Positions 16,007 to 23,994 of a DNA stretch of 64,000 bases are shown here, in pieces. Origin of the DNA: Acidimicrobiia bacterium (GTDB lineage Bacteria > Actinomycetota > Acidimicrobiia > Acidimicrobiales > Aldehydirespiratoraceae); contig JAJEJB010000006.1 in the NCBI GenBank assembly GCA_022828135.1, forward strand, positions 62,001-126,000. The letters are read 5' to 3'. Numbering within the stretch: the stretch's first letter is position 1; each line of letters begins with the position of its first letter. The notes under the pieces were generated by a model. The model was not told where the DNA came from. It did no database searches and saw only the letters and a program-made list of their open reading frames with translations. Position numbers and translations under genes: made by a program.

Positions 16007-17133
16007 CCGGGCGGCTGGCTCACAGGCTGATGCTGGCCTCGGCCGCTCCGGTGGCGGCAGTGGTGATAGCAGTCGTGCTCTCCTCCATCGTGCTGCTGAT
16101 ATCGGGCAGCAACCCCTTGGCGGCCTACGCGGACATGGTCGAGCACGCCAGCAAGCTCGAGACCCAGGTCGACATCCTCAACCGGGCCACCCCCCTGTAC
16201 CTGTCCGGGGTGGCCGCGGCCATCGGCTTCCGGATGAACCTGTTCAACATCGGCGTGGAAGGCCAGTACCTGCTAGCCTTCATCGTCTCGGCCCACGTCG
16301 GTGCTCAAGTCGAACTGCCTGCCGTGCTCCACATCGCCTTCATCCTGGTAGTGGCCATGGCCGTCGGCGGGGCGTTCTCCGGTGCGGCCGGCGTGCTGAA
16401 AGTGACCCGCGGCGTCAATGAGGTGATCTCCACCATCATGCTGAACGCGGTGGTCATCTCGGGCCTCTCCGCCTGGTGGATCGTGGAATGGCAGGCGGGC
16501 GGCGAGATATCGGCCACCGGCGGCCGGGTCGGAACCGAGCCCATCGCGGACAGCGGCATCCTTCCCAACATCAACGCCTGGCTGGAGCTGTTCACCCGGG
16601 AGATCGGCCTGGGCAAGAAGCTCACCGGCATGCTGGTCATCGCCGTCGTTGTCGGGATCGTCTACCACGTGATGCTGAACCGGACGGTGTTCGGCTTCGA
16701 CCTCAGGGCCAGCGGCGCCAACCCGACCGCCTCCCATGTCGGGGGCGTGTCACCCAAGCGCATGGTGGTAATCGCCATGGCTCTGTCGGGTGCGGTGGCC
16801 GGGCTGGTCGGGATGACCGAGCTCATGAACACCGGCTACTACCCGTCCAACCCGATCAGCCTGCTCGGCTTCACCGGCATCGCGGTGGCCCTGCTCGGTC
16901 GCAACAATCCGGCGGGAGTGGCCGTGGCCGCGCTGATCTTCGCCTTCCTCGACGTGTCCTCGGGGATCCTCCAGATCTCGGGAGCCGCGTCCCGGGAGAT
17001 CGTCGAGATCATGAAGGGCGTCATCATCCTGACCGCGGTCATCGCCTACGAGGTCGTGCGGCGCATCCGCGAGCGCGAGGAAGCCGCCGCCGCGGCCGCC
17101 GCCATGGCCGCAAGCCCGGCAGCCGCGTCATGA
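16003..17133 (+). CDS. Nucleoside ABC importer permease 1
   Basis: Integral membrane permease of the BPD_transp_2 (RbsC/NupB-like) family, 376 aa. ATG 16003 overlaps the ATPase stop. The N-terminal hydrophobic helix (PVAAVVIAVVLSSIVLL) is followed by about eight to ten membrane segments. Family marks are FRMNLFNIGVEGQYL, VNEVISTIMLN and RASGANPTASHVGG with the coupling-loop region contacting the ATPase. A periplasm-facing charged insertion occurs around 160-200. The C-terminus is Ala-rich after RRIREREE. It forms a heterodimer with the next permease; its stop overlaps that gene's ATG. Confidence 0.92.
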   Translation: MTGRLAHRLMLASAAPVAAVVIAVVLSSIVLLISGSNPLAAYADMVEHASKLETQVDILNRATPLYLSGVAAAIGFRMNLFNIGVEGQYLLAFIVSAHVGAQVELPAVLHIAFILVVAMAVGGAFSGAAGVLKVTRGVNEVISTIMLNAVVISGLSAWWIVEWQAGGEISATGGRVGTEPIADSGILPNINAWLELFTREIGLGKKLTGMLVIAVVVGIVYHVMLNRTVFGFDLRASGANPTASHVGGVSPKRMVVIAMALSGAVAGLVGMTELMNTGYYPSNPISLLGFTGIAVALLGRNNPAGVAVAALIFAFLDVSSGILQISGAASREIVEIMKGVIILTAVIAYEVVRRIREREEAAAAAAAMAASPAAAS

Positions 17134-18389
17134 CCGCGTGGTTGGGGCGGCTGCCGGTGTGGGCCCGATGGATGCTCTACGCGGCCGTCGGGGTCCTGGT
17201 GCTGACCGTGGTGCAGGGCTTCGACGACACCGAGCGGCTAACTGCGGTGACCTCTTCGCAGGCCATGCTGCGCTGGGCCGTGCCCATCATGCTGGCCGGC
17301 CTCGGCGGCCTGTTCTCGGAGCGAGCCGGGATCGTCAACATCGGCCTCGAGGGGATGCTGATCCTGGGAACCTGGTTCGGTGCCTGGGGCGCCATCAACT
17401 ACGGGGGCTGGGCCGGCCTGCTCATCGGCATGATCGGCGGCGCCCTCGGGGGGTTGGTTCACGCCATCGCCACCGTGTCGTTCGGTGTGGACCACATCAT
17501 CTCGGGTGTGGCCATCAACGTGACCGCCCCGGGACTGGCCCGGTTCCTGTCGTCGGAGATCCTCACCAACCACGAGGGCGGCTCGATCACCCAGTCGCCC
17601 CGGACCCCGGGGGTGGGCAGGTTCACGTTCCCGTTCCTGGCCGGAGGGGACCTGTTCGGCTGGAAGACGCCCGACATCCTCGGATGGTTCACCAACAAGG
17701 ACTGGTTCTTCGTGTCGGACTTCACCGGGCTGGCCCGGGGGCTGGTAGCCCATGTCTCGCTGGCCACCATGATCGCCTTCGCCCTAGTCCCGTTGAGCGC
17801 CTGGCTGATCTGGCGGACCCGGTTCGGGCTGAGGCTGCGCATCTGCGGCGAGCACCCGGTCGGCGGCGAGACGCAGGGCATCAACATCTACCTCTACAAG
17901 TACTTCGGAGTGGTGATCAGCGGAGCGCTGGCCGGGCTGGGCGGAGCCTTCATCGCCAGCCCGGAGCTGTCCGGCATCTACCTCGAGGGCCAGACCAACG
18001 GGCGGGGGTTCATCGGTCTGGCCGCCCTCATATTCGGCAACTGGCGCCCCGGCGGGATCATGGCCGGAGCTCTGCTGTTCGGCTACCCGTTCGGGGTGGG
18101 CCTGCGGGACCTGGACGGCTCGGCGTCCCACGCGCTCCTGCTGGTCAACACCATCGCGCTGGCCGCGGTGCTGGCATGGGCTCTGAGCCGGCACCGGCGC
18201 ATCGACGCCGCCATCGCAGCCGGGCTCGGGCTGGGCGCGGCCCTGTGGTACGTCCTGTCGACGACGGTGCCCGACTGGTGGATCTCGATCCTGCCGTTCG
18301 TGATCGTGCTGGTGGTGCTGGTGTTCTTCTCGCAGAGGCTGCGGATGCCCAGAGCCGACGGCCTGCCCTACCGGCGCGGCGAAGCGTAG
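17130..18389 (+). CDS. Nucleoside ABC importer permease 2
   Basis: Second BPD_transp_2 permease, 419 aa, ATG 17130 overlapping the previous stop. Family motifs: LFSERAGIVNIGLEGMLI, GVDHIISGVAINV, LRICGEHPVGGETQGI (coupling loop) and GGAFIASPELSGIYLEGQTNGRGFIG. It carries the usual hydrophobic segments plus about three extra C-terminal ones (LLLVNTIALAAVLAWAL, AAIAAGLGLGAALWYVL, ISILPFVIVLVVLVFF). Together with the neighbouring permease, ATPase and lipoprotein it makes a complete importer. A dioxygenase gene follows 13 bases later. Confidence 0.92.
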   Translation: MTAWLGRLPVWARWMLYAAVGVLVLTVVQGFDDTERLTAVTSSQAMLRWAVPIMLAGLGGLFSERAGIVNIGLEGMLILGTWFGAWGAINYGGWAGLLIGMIGGALGGLVHAIATVSFGVDHIISGVAINVTAPGLARFLSSEILTNHEGGSITQSPRTPGVGRFTFPFLAGGDLFGWKTPDILGWFTNKDWFFVSDFTGLARGLVAHVSLATMIAFALVPLSAWLIWRTRFGLRLRICGEHPVGGETQGINIYLYKYFGVVISGALAGLGGAFIASPELSGIYLEGQTNGRGFIGLAALIFGNWRPGGIMAGALLFGYPFGVGLRDLDGSASHALLLVNTIALAAVLAWALSRHRRIDAAIAAGLGLGAALWYVLSTTVPDWWISILPFVIVLVVLVFFSQRLRMPRADGLPYRRGEA

Positions 18390-18402
18390 GCGACTGAGCG
18401 GA

Positions 18403-19257
18403 ATGCTCGACGAACGACAGCTTCGGGACTGGGAGCGCGACGGCTTCCTGGTGCTGCCCGGCTTCGTGGAGAGCGAGCGCTGCGAAGCGCTCAAGACCCA
18501 TGTGGAGGCGATGCTGGCCGGCGTCGACCCCGAGCGCGACGGCGGCCTCACCGTGTTCTCCACCACCGAGCAGAGCCACGCGCAAGACGAATGGTTCCTC
18601 GGCTCGGGCGACACGGTCCGCTGGTTCTTCGAGGACGGCGCCATCTCGAATGGGCGCCTCACGAGGCCGATGCCGCTGGCCGTCAACAAGATCGGCCACG
18701 CCATGCACGACCTCGATCCCGCTTTCGACTCCTTCTCCCGCACCCCGGAGTTGGCGGCGGTGGCGGCCGATCTGGGGTTCGCGGACCCCCGCCTGCTGCA
18801 GTCGATGTACATCTTCAAGCAGCCCGGCATCGGCGGCGAGGTGATCTGCCATTGCGATCATTCGTTCCTCTGGACCGAGCCTCAGAGCGTGGTCGGGCTG
18901 TGGTTCGCCATCGAGGACGCAACGATGGCCAACGGCTGCATGTGGGCGGTGCCGGGAGGACACCGGATCCCGGTGAAGACCCGCTTCCGCCTCGTCGATC
19001 CCGCCGAGCGCAGCCGCGGCACCGTCACCGACATCCTCGACGACACCCCGTATCCCGTAGACGACCTCGTGCCTCTGGAGGCTGCCGCGGGGACGCTGAT
19101 CGCCCTGCACGGCACCCTGCCGCACTGGAGCGCGGCCAACACCTCGGACCGCAGCCGGCACGCCTACACCATGCACCTGATCGACGGCACCGCCGACTAT
19201 CTGGCCGACAACTGGCTTCAGCGCGGGCCTGACTTCCCCCTGCGCGGCTTCAATTGA
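18403..19257 (+). CDS. Phytanoyl-CoA dioxygenase (PhyH) family protein
   Basis: Fe(II)/2-oxoglutarate-dependent oxygenase of 284 aa with a double-stranded beta-helix. N-terminal LRDWERDGFLVLPGFV is the usual PhyH start. The HxD iron motif is HCDHSF (about 148-153), and the distal His and 2-oxoglutarate Arg lie in ALHGTLPHWSAANTSDRSR (about 231-250). The substrate cannot be deduced: PhyH relatives hydroxylate acyl-CoAs, nucleosides, ectoine or small acids. It lies 13 bases behind the importer permease with no terminator, so a role in handling an imported compound is possible. Convergent with lgt. Confidence 0.9.
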   Translation: MLDERQLRDWERDGFLVLPGFVESERCEALKTHVEAMLAGVDPERDGGLTVFSTTEQSHAQDEWFLGSGDTVRWFFEDGAISNGRLTRPMPLAVNKIGHAMHDLDPAFDSFSRTPELAAVAADLGFADPRLLQSMYIFKQPGIGGEVICHCDHSFLWTEPQSVVGLWFAIEDATMANGCMWAVPGGHRIPVKTRFRLVDPAERSRGTVTDILDDTPYPVDDLVPLEAAAGTLIALHGTLPHWSAANTSDRSRHAYTMHLIDGTADYLADNWLQRGPDFPLRGFN

Positions 19258-19273
19258 ACCCGCGGAGCCGCCT

Positions 19274-20152
19274 CTACGGCAGGACAGTACGTCTGGGCCC
19301 GGGGCCGGCGCGCCCCCGGAGCCACAGCAGGTACAGCGCCGAGGCCACGATCAGCACCAGGCTCATCCAGATGTTGACCCGGACGCCCAACAGCAGGCTG
19401 GCAGGGTCGATGCGCACCGCCTCGATCCACAAGCGGCCCAGTCCGTAACCCAGGGTGTACACGGCCAGCAGCGAGCCGGGACGGCTCACCCGGCGCGGGT
19501 CGGTCACCAGCGCCGGGACGGCGCGGCGCACCCGGCGGCGGTCGATGACCACCAGCAGCCCGCACAGCAGGAGGTTCCACACCGCCTCGTACAGGAACGT
19601 CGGATGGAAGGTCTCCACATCCAGGTACTGGACCGGACGGTGCGCCTCATCGATCTCCAGTCCCCACGGCAGGTCGGTGGGCGAGCCGAACAGTTCCTGG
19701 TTGAACCAGTTTCCGAGGCGGCCGATGGCCTGAGCCAGCGGCAGGCCGGGGACCACTGCCGCGATCACCTCGCCCTGGTTCATGTGCTGGCGCCTCGCCA
19801 TCCACACACCGACCACGATTCCAGCCGCCATGCCGCCTGGTATTCCCAGGCCTCCGTTCCAGATGGCGAAGACTTCCAGCCAGCCGGCGGACTGGAATTT
19901 CTTCCAGTCGGTGATCACGTGATAGAGGCGGGCGCCGACCAGGCCGGCGGGAACCGCCCACAGCGCGATCCGGCTGATCTGGTCGGGATCGCCTCCCCGG
20001 GCCTCCCAGCGACGCCGCGACAGCCACACGGCGGCCAGCACGCCCAGCGCGATCATCACCCCGTAGGCGCGCAACTCCAGCGGCCCCAGGCTCAAGCCGT
20101 TCCTGGGCGGGCTCGGTATCGACGCGATCGCGCCGGCCGCTACGGCACCCAT
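19274..20152 (-). CDS. lgt: Prolipoprotein diacylglyceryl transferase
   Basis: Membrane enzyme that attaches diacylglycerol to the lipobox Cys of prelipoproteins before signal cleavage. 292 aa, about seven membrane segments. RAYGVMIALGV, WAVPAGLVGARLYHVITDW, the Lgt signature GRLGNWFNQELFG and FHPTFLYEAVWNLLL are all present, with the conserved His and Arg residues. At least four lipoproteins in this window (BMP, YbaY-like, CapA, glutamine cyclotransferase) would be its substrates. ATG 20152; the upstream acyl-CoA dehydrogenase stop is 19 bases away on the same strand. Confidence 0.95.
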   Translation of the reverse strand: MGAVAAGAIASIPSPPRNGLSLGPLELRAYGVMIALGVLAAVWLSRRRWEARGGDPDQISRIALWAVPAGLVGARLYHVITDWKKFQSAGWLEVFAIWNGGLGIPGGMAAGIVVGVWMARRQHMNQGEVIAAVVPGLPLAQAIGRLGNWFNQELFGSPTDLPWGLEIDEAHRPVQYLDVETFHPTFLYEAVWNLLLCGLLVVIDRRRVRRAVPALVTDPRRVSRPGSLLAVYTLGYGLGRLWIEAVRIDPASLLLGVRVNIWMSLVLIVASALYLLWLRGRAGPGPRRTVLP

Positions 20153-20171
20153 GAAGCCCGCGACCTCTCGC

Positions 20172-21947
20172 TCACCCGGCCAGGATCCGCTGCCGGGCGG
20201 CAGCGAGATCGTCGGCGGGCTCGACTACCGCCGCGATCATCCCGGGCACAGCAGAGAGCCGGTTCGCGGCGAAGAACCGGGCGAGAACGGCTCGGTCGGC
20301 AGCCTCGTCGGGATCGCCCAGCCGCGTTGCCGCCATCGCGCCATCGGCCAGAGCCGCAGCCCCGGTTGTGACCGCGAGCATCCTCAAGAAGGCGTCGGCG
20401 CCCGCCAGCCGGGCCTCGGGCCCGGCCTTGAGCAGGAACTCTGTGGCTGCACCGGTCGCCTCGACGGCGGCCTCGAGGTGCCGCTGCACCGGAGCCAGGT
20501 CACCGCACCCGTCGAGCGCCTCGGCGGTGGTCTGGATCTGCGCCAGGTGGTCTCCCACCACGCCACCGTCTCGCATCGACAGCTTGCGGCCGACCAGGTC
20601 CGCAGCCTGGATGCCGTTGGTTCCCTCGTAGATGGGGGCGATCCGGGCGTCGCGATAATGCTGGGCCGAGCCGGTCTCCTCGATGAAGCCCATGCCGCCG
20701 TGCACCTGGAGACCCACGCTGACCAGTTCGCAGCCCACGTCGGTGGCCCACGCCTTGCTCAGCGGCGTCAGCAGCGCGGCCTGCTCGTCGGCGGACTGGC
20801 GCTGTGAAGCGTCGGATTCGTGCGAGGCGCGGTCGATCGCCTCGGCGTTGCGATAGGCGAGGCCCCTCATCGCGCTGATGCTGGAGCGCATGTCCAGCAG
20901 CATGCGGCGCACGTCAGCATGGTCGATGATCGCCGAGGACTCGCCTGCCGGCGCGCCCGGCGCCCGGCCCTGGCGGCGCTCATGGGCATGGGCGAGAGCC
21001 TGCTGGTAGGACCGCTCCGCGATGGCCACGCCCTCCAGGCCCACGCTCAGGCGGGCGTGGTTCATCATCGTGAACATGGCCCGCATGCCGCCGTTCTCCT
21101 CACCTACCAGGAAGCCCACCGCGCCCTCGCCGTCGCCGTAGGACATCACGCAGGTGGGGCTGGCGTGGATGCCCAGCTTGTGCTCGATCGAGACGCAGAG
21201 CAGGTCGTTGCGGGCGCCGGGCGAGCCGTCGGCCGCGGGCAGGTGCTTGGGCACCAGGAAGCAGCTGATGCCCCTCGTGCCGGACGGCGCGCCGGGGGTG
21301 CGGGCCAGCACCAGGTGCACGATGTTGTCGGCGAGGTCGTGCTCGCCGTAGGTGATGAAGATCTTCGTGCCGTGCACGCGGTACGAGCCGTCGGGCTGCG
21401 GCAGCGCCCGGGCCGCGACGGCGCCCAGGTCCGAGCCGGCCTGCGGCTCGGTCAGGTTCATGGTGCCGGTCCAGTCCCCCGACGCCATCTGCGGCAGGTA
21501 CAGCGCCTTCTGCTCGTCGGTGCCGTGCGCGCTCAGCATGTTGATGGCGCCCTGGGTCAGCAACGGGCACAGCGACCAGGACATGCAGGCCGAGGTGAAC
21601 ATCTCCTCCACCGCCAGCCCGACGAGGTGGGGGAAGCCGCCGCCGCCGTACTCGGGATCGATCGACAGCGACCCCCAGCCGGCCTCCACATAGGAGCGGT
21701 AGGCCTCCCGGAAGCCGGTGGGCGTCGCCACCGAGCCGTCTTCGAGGCGGCGGGAGCCCTCGGTGTCGCCGACCCGGTTGAGGGGGGCGATCACCTCCTC
21801 GGCGAACCGGGCCGCCTCCGCGAGGACCTGGTCGACCACGTCGGCCTCCACGTGCTCGAAGGCCTCCAGCTTGGCCAGGCCGTCAAGATCGGCGACATGG
21901 CGCAGGTTGAAGGAGATCTCGTCGAGGTCGACCCGGAAATCACTCAC
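20172..21947 (-). CDS. Acyl-CoA dehydrogenase, DmdC-like family
   Basis: FAD-dependent acyl-CoA dehydrogenase of 591 aa from GTG 21947 (SDFRVDLDEISFNLRHV). This long form with a C-terminal extra domain resembles 3-methylmercaptopropionyl-CoA dehydrogenase (DmdC) and related enzymes. N-terminal domain, FAD-binding MNLTEPQAGSDLG and GTKIFITYGEHD, then MGFIEETGSAQHYRD and IYEGTNGIQAADLVGRK with the presumed catalytic Glu. True DMSP demethylation needs dmdA/B/D, not seen here, so a general fatty acyl-CoA role is equally possible. The open frame extends upstream through the repeat to 22055, but that part is not homologous. ATG 21995 is another option. Confidence 0.9.
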   Translation of the reverse strand: MSDFRVDLDEISFNLRHVADLDGLAKLEAFEHVEADVVDQVLAEAARFAEEVIAPLNRVGDTEGSRRLEDGSVATPTGFREAYRSYVEAGWGSLSIDPEYGGGGFPHLVGLAVEEMFTSACMSWSLCPLLTQGAINMLSAHGTDEQKALYLPQMASGDWTGTMNLTEPQAGSDLGAVAARALPQPDGSYRVHGTKIFITYGEHDLADNIVHLVLARTPGAPSGTRGISCFLVPKHLPAADGSPGARNDLLCVSIEHKLGIHASPTCVMSYGDGEGAVGFLVGEENGGMRAMFTMMNHARLSVGLEGVAIAERSYQQALAHAHERRQGRAPGAPAGESSAIIDHADVRRMLLDMRSSISAMRGLAYRNAEAIDRASHESDASQRQSADEQAALLTPLSKAWATDVGCELVSVGLQVHGGMGFIEETGSAQHYRDARIAPIYEGTNGIQAADLVGRKLSMRDGGVVGDHLAQIQTTAEALDGCGDLAPVQRHLEAAVEATGAATEFLLKAGPEARLAGADAFLRMLAVTTGAAALADGAMAATRLGDPDEAADRAVLARFFAANRLSAVPGMIAAVVEPADDLAAARQRILAG

Positions 21948-22010
21948 GCCAGCGAGAGTATCGCCAAGAACATGCGCTGGTGGGTAGCGGTCCATCACGC
22001 TGCGGTCGTG

Positions 22011-22100
22011 TGTCTCCCGCTCTTGTTCGCTCCGCTCACGGGCCGCTCGGGCCACGGCCTCGCCCGTACAGGCTGAGTCTGCGCCTACCCGCTCGGCCTC
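22011..22100 (-). repeat. Dispersed 3'-end repeat, copy 3
   Basis: Complete A plus B element: GTCTCCCGCTCTTGTTCGCT, the core CACGGGCCGCTCGGGCCACG, CTCGCCCGTAC, then a B module CCCGCTCGGCCTCA whose last bases give the TGA stop of the YihY gene. Similarity to copy 5 continues upstream as far as about 21974 (TGCGCTGGTnGGT). It lies between the YihY stop and the start of the acyl-CoA dehydrogenase gene. Confidence 0.88.
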
Positions 22101-23007
22101 AGGCGGCGGATTCTGTCGGCCTGTTCAAGCCCCGGCGGCCGTTGAGCACGCTGTTGATCTCGGCGCCGACGAGCAAGCCCATGGCCAGCAGGTAGAGCCA
22201 GACCAGCAGGATGAGAGCCCCCCCGAGCAGCCCGAACACGGCGTTCATCCCGCCGACTGCGGCGTCGAGATACACCCGGAAGCCGAACGACACCGCCAGC
22301 CACCACACGGTGCCGACGACCGCCCCGGGCAGGTCGCTGCGCCACGGCGTGCGGCGGCGGGGCGCGAAGTGGTAGATGGAGGCCGCCCAGCAGACCACCA
22401 CCACGAACACCACCGGCCAGCGGAACCAGTCCCACGCCGTGGTGAACGCGCTGCCCGCCCCCACACGATCGGCGATCTCCTCGCCGCCACCGAAGAGGGG
22501 CCCGACGACGACCATGACGGCCACCAGCGCCGCCGCTATCACGGTGAACAGGGTCAGCACGAAGCCCATGACCCGGGTGGAGACCCAGTTCCGGCGGTGC
22601 TCGTGGCCGTAGGTGACGTCCAGGGCGCCGACCACGGCGGTGAAGCCTCGCGACGAGGCGTACACGGTCAGGACGACGCCGGCGGTTATCAGCCCGGCGT
22701 TGGAGCGGTCGAACAGCTCCTCGACCGTGGCCCGCAGCGTGTTGTCGCTGCCGAAGGTCTCGACCACCCGGTCCAGGAGCCATTGCTCGGTGTCGGCCGC
22801 CGCGCCCGCGCCTATCACGACATCCAGGGACCCGAGAGCGGCCGCGAACACGATCACCGCCGGGAACAGCCCGAGCAGTCCGAAGAAGGCGATCTCGGCC
22901 GAGAGCCCCCCTATGCGAGCCCGCGACCACTCGCGGCGAAGGTCCTCGACGAACCGCAGTGCCTCACGCCAGAGCGTGGGCAGGGAGGGCAGCGGGAGGC
23001 GCGCCAT
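22099..23007 (-). CDS. YihY/BrkB family inner-membrane protein
   Basis: Polytopic membrane protein of 302 aa of the YihY (formerly RNase BN) family. The N-terminal amphipathic segment precedes ARIGGLSAEIAFFGLLGLFPAVIVF, the classic family signature, then about five more helices: VFVLTLFTVIAAALVAVMVVV-type, VVFVVVVCWAASIYHF, PGAVVGTVWWLAVSFGF and ALILLVWLYLLAMGLLVGAEINSVL. Function remains uncertain (transport or envelope role); it is not a proven nuclease. The start ATG 23007 overlaps the ATG of the divergent NTF2-like gene by two bases, so promoters must lie inside coding sequence. Confidence 0.9.
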   Translation of the reverse strand: MARLPLPSLPTLWREALRFVEDLRREWSRARIGGLSAEIAFFGLLGLFPAVIVFAAALGSLDVVIGAGAAADTEQWLLDRVVETFGSDNTLRATVEELFDRSNAGLITAGVVLTVYASSRGFTAVVGALDVTYGHEHRRNWVSTRVMGFVLTLFTVIAAALVAVMVVVGPLFGGGEEIADRVGAGSAFTTAWDWFRWPVVFVVVVCWAASIYHFAPRRRTPWRSDLPGAVVGTVWWLAVSFGFRVYLDAAVGGMNAVFGLLGGALILLVWLYLLAMGLLVGAEINSVLNGRRGLNRPTESAA

Positions 23008-23518
23008 GCCCGACCGATACTACGGTCCACAGACAATGGACCCCCACGACGCCACCGCCATCGCCAACGAGTTGTACCGCTACGCGGAACTGATCGACGC
23101 GGGGCGGTTCACGGAGTTGGGCGAACTCATGGAGCACTGCACCTTCAGCTACGGCCCCCACGGCGATCCGGGACCGTCGGGCGCGGCCGCCATCGCGGCG
23201 AGCTACCGGGACATGGTGGTCACCTACGACGACGGCACCCCCCGTACCCGCCATCTGACCACCAACCCGATCATCGACGTCGACGGCGACGCGGCCACGG
23301 TGCGCTCCACCTACACCGTGATGCAGCAGGCTCCGGGCTCGGCGATGCAGACCATCATCAGCGGCCGCTACCACGACACCCTGAGGCGCATCGACGGACG
23401 GTGGCGCTTCACCGAGCGCCGCTTCCTGGTCGACCTCACAGGCGACCTGAGCCGTCATCTACGATTCGAACTGTTGCCGCAGGAGCAGACACCCGAGAGC
23501 GAGGAGCGCCAGCCATGA
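23006..23518 (+). CDS. NTF2-like (SnoaL/dioxygenase-beta type) protein 1
   Basis: NTF2-fold alpha+beta protein, 170 aa from ATG 23006, which has GGGAGG about seven bases upstream; ATG 23036 (MDPHDATAIANELYRYAEL) would give 160 aa and looks more like the family start but lacks a ribosome site. Family marks: ANELYRYAELIDAGRFTEL, a stretch HLTTNPIIDVDGDAATVRS and TIISGRYHDTLRRIDGRWRFTERRF. Such proteins are steroid/polyketide isomerase-like, dehydratase-like or small binding proteins. Its stop overlaps the next gene (ATGA), implying that the two act together. Confidence 0.82.
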   Translation: MPDRYYGPQTMDPHDATAIANELYRYAELIDAGRFTELGELMEHCTFSYGPHGDPGPSGAAAIAASYRDMVVTYDDGTPRTRHLTTNPIIDVDGDAATVRSTYTVMQQAPGSAMQTIISGRYHDTLRRIDGRWRFTERRFLVDLTGDLSRHLRFELLPQEQTPESEERQP

Positions 23519-23982
23519 GCCGATGGAGTCGAGCCGAGATCGAGGAGGCGTTCGTCCGCTTCCAGGAAGCGGCATTGCGGGCCGGCACCACCGGGGACTG
23601 GCGCGAGTGGGCAAACCTCTTCACCGAGGACGCCACCTACATCGAGCACCACTTCGGCACCATGGGCGGGCGGGAGGCCATCTACGACTGGATCCAGTCC
23701 ACCATGAGCCAATGGCCCAACAACGAGATGATCCACTTCCCCATCGAGTGGTACATCATCGACGAGGAGCGGGGCTGGCTGGTGTGCCAGGTGTGGAACC
23801 GGATGGCCGACCCGGGCGACGGCTCGCTGCACCAGGAGTACAACTTCACCCTGCTCAAGTACGCGGGCAACGGCCTGTGGAGCTACGAGGAGGACGTCTA
23901 CAACCCGGCCCGCTTCGGCGAGATGGTCAAGAACTACCTGCGCCACAAGAAGACCCTCGCCGCCGAGGCTGAGAACGGCTGA
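23515..23982 (+). CDS. NTF2-like (SnoaL-like) protein 2
   Basis: Second NTF2-fold protein, 155 aa, ATG 23515 overlapping the stop of protein 1. It has WREWANLFTEDATYIEHHFG, GREAIYDWI and KYAGNGLWSYEEDVYNPARF, which match actinobacterial SnoaL-like domain proteins. Tandem overlapping NTF2-like genes suggest a heteromeric complex. No catalytic partner lies beside them: nrdJ is convergent. Steroid degradation (ketosteroid isomerase or hydratase-like role) is one possibility, but nothing here proves it. Confidence 0.85.
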   Translation: MSRWSRAEIEEAFVRFQEAALRAGTTGDWREWANLFTEDATYIEHHFGTMGGREAIYDWIQSTMSQWPNNEMIHFPIEWYIIDEERGWLVCQVWNRMADPGDGSLHQEYNFTLLKYAGNGLWSYEEDVYNPARFGEMVKNYLRHKKTLAAEAENG

Positions 23983-23994
23983 GGCAGGCTGAGA

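Noticed and set aside
21948-22055. Extended N-terminus of the acyl-CoA dehydrogenase (ARAARERSEQER...)
   Set aside because: This is a translation of dispersed repeat copy 3. Family homology begins at SDFRVDLDEI, so GTG 21947 is used.
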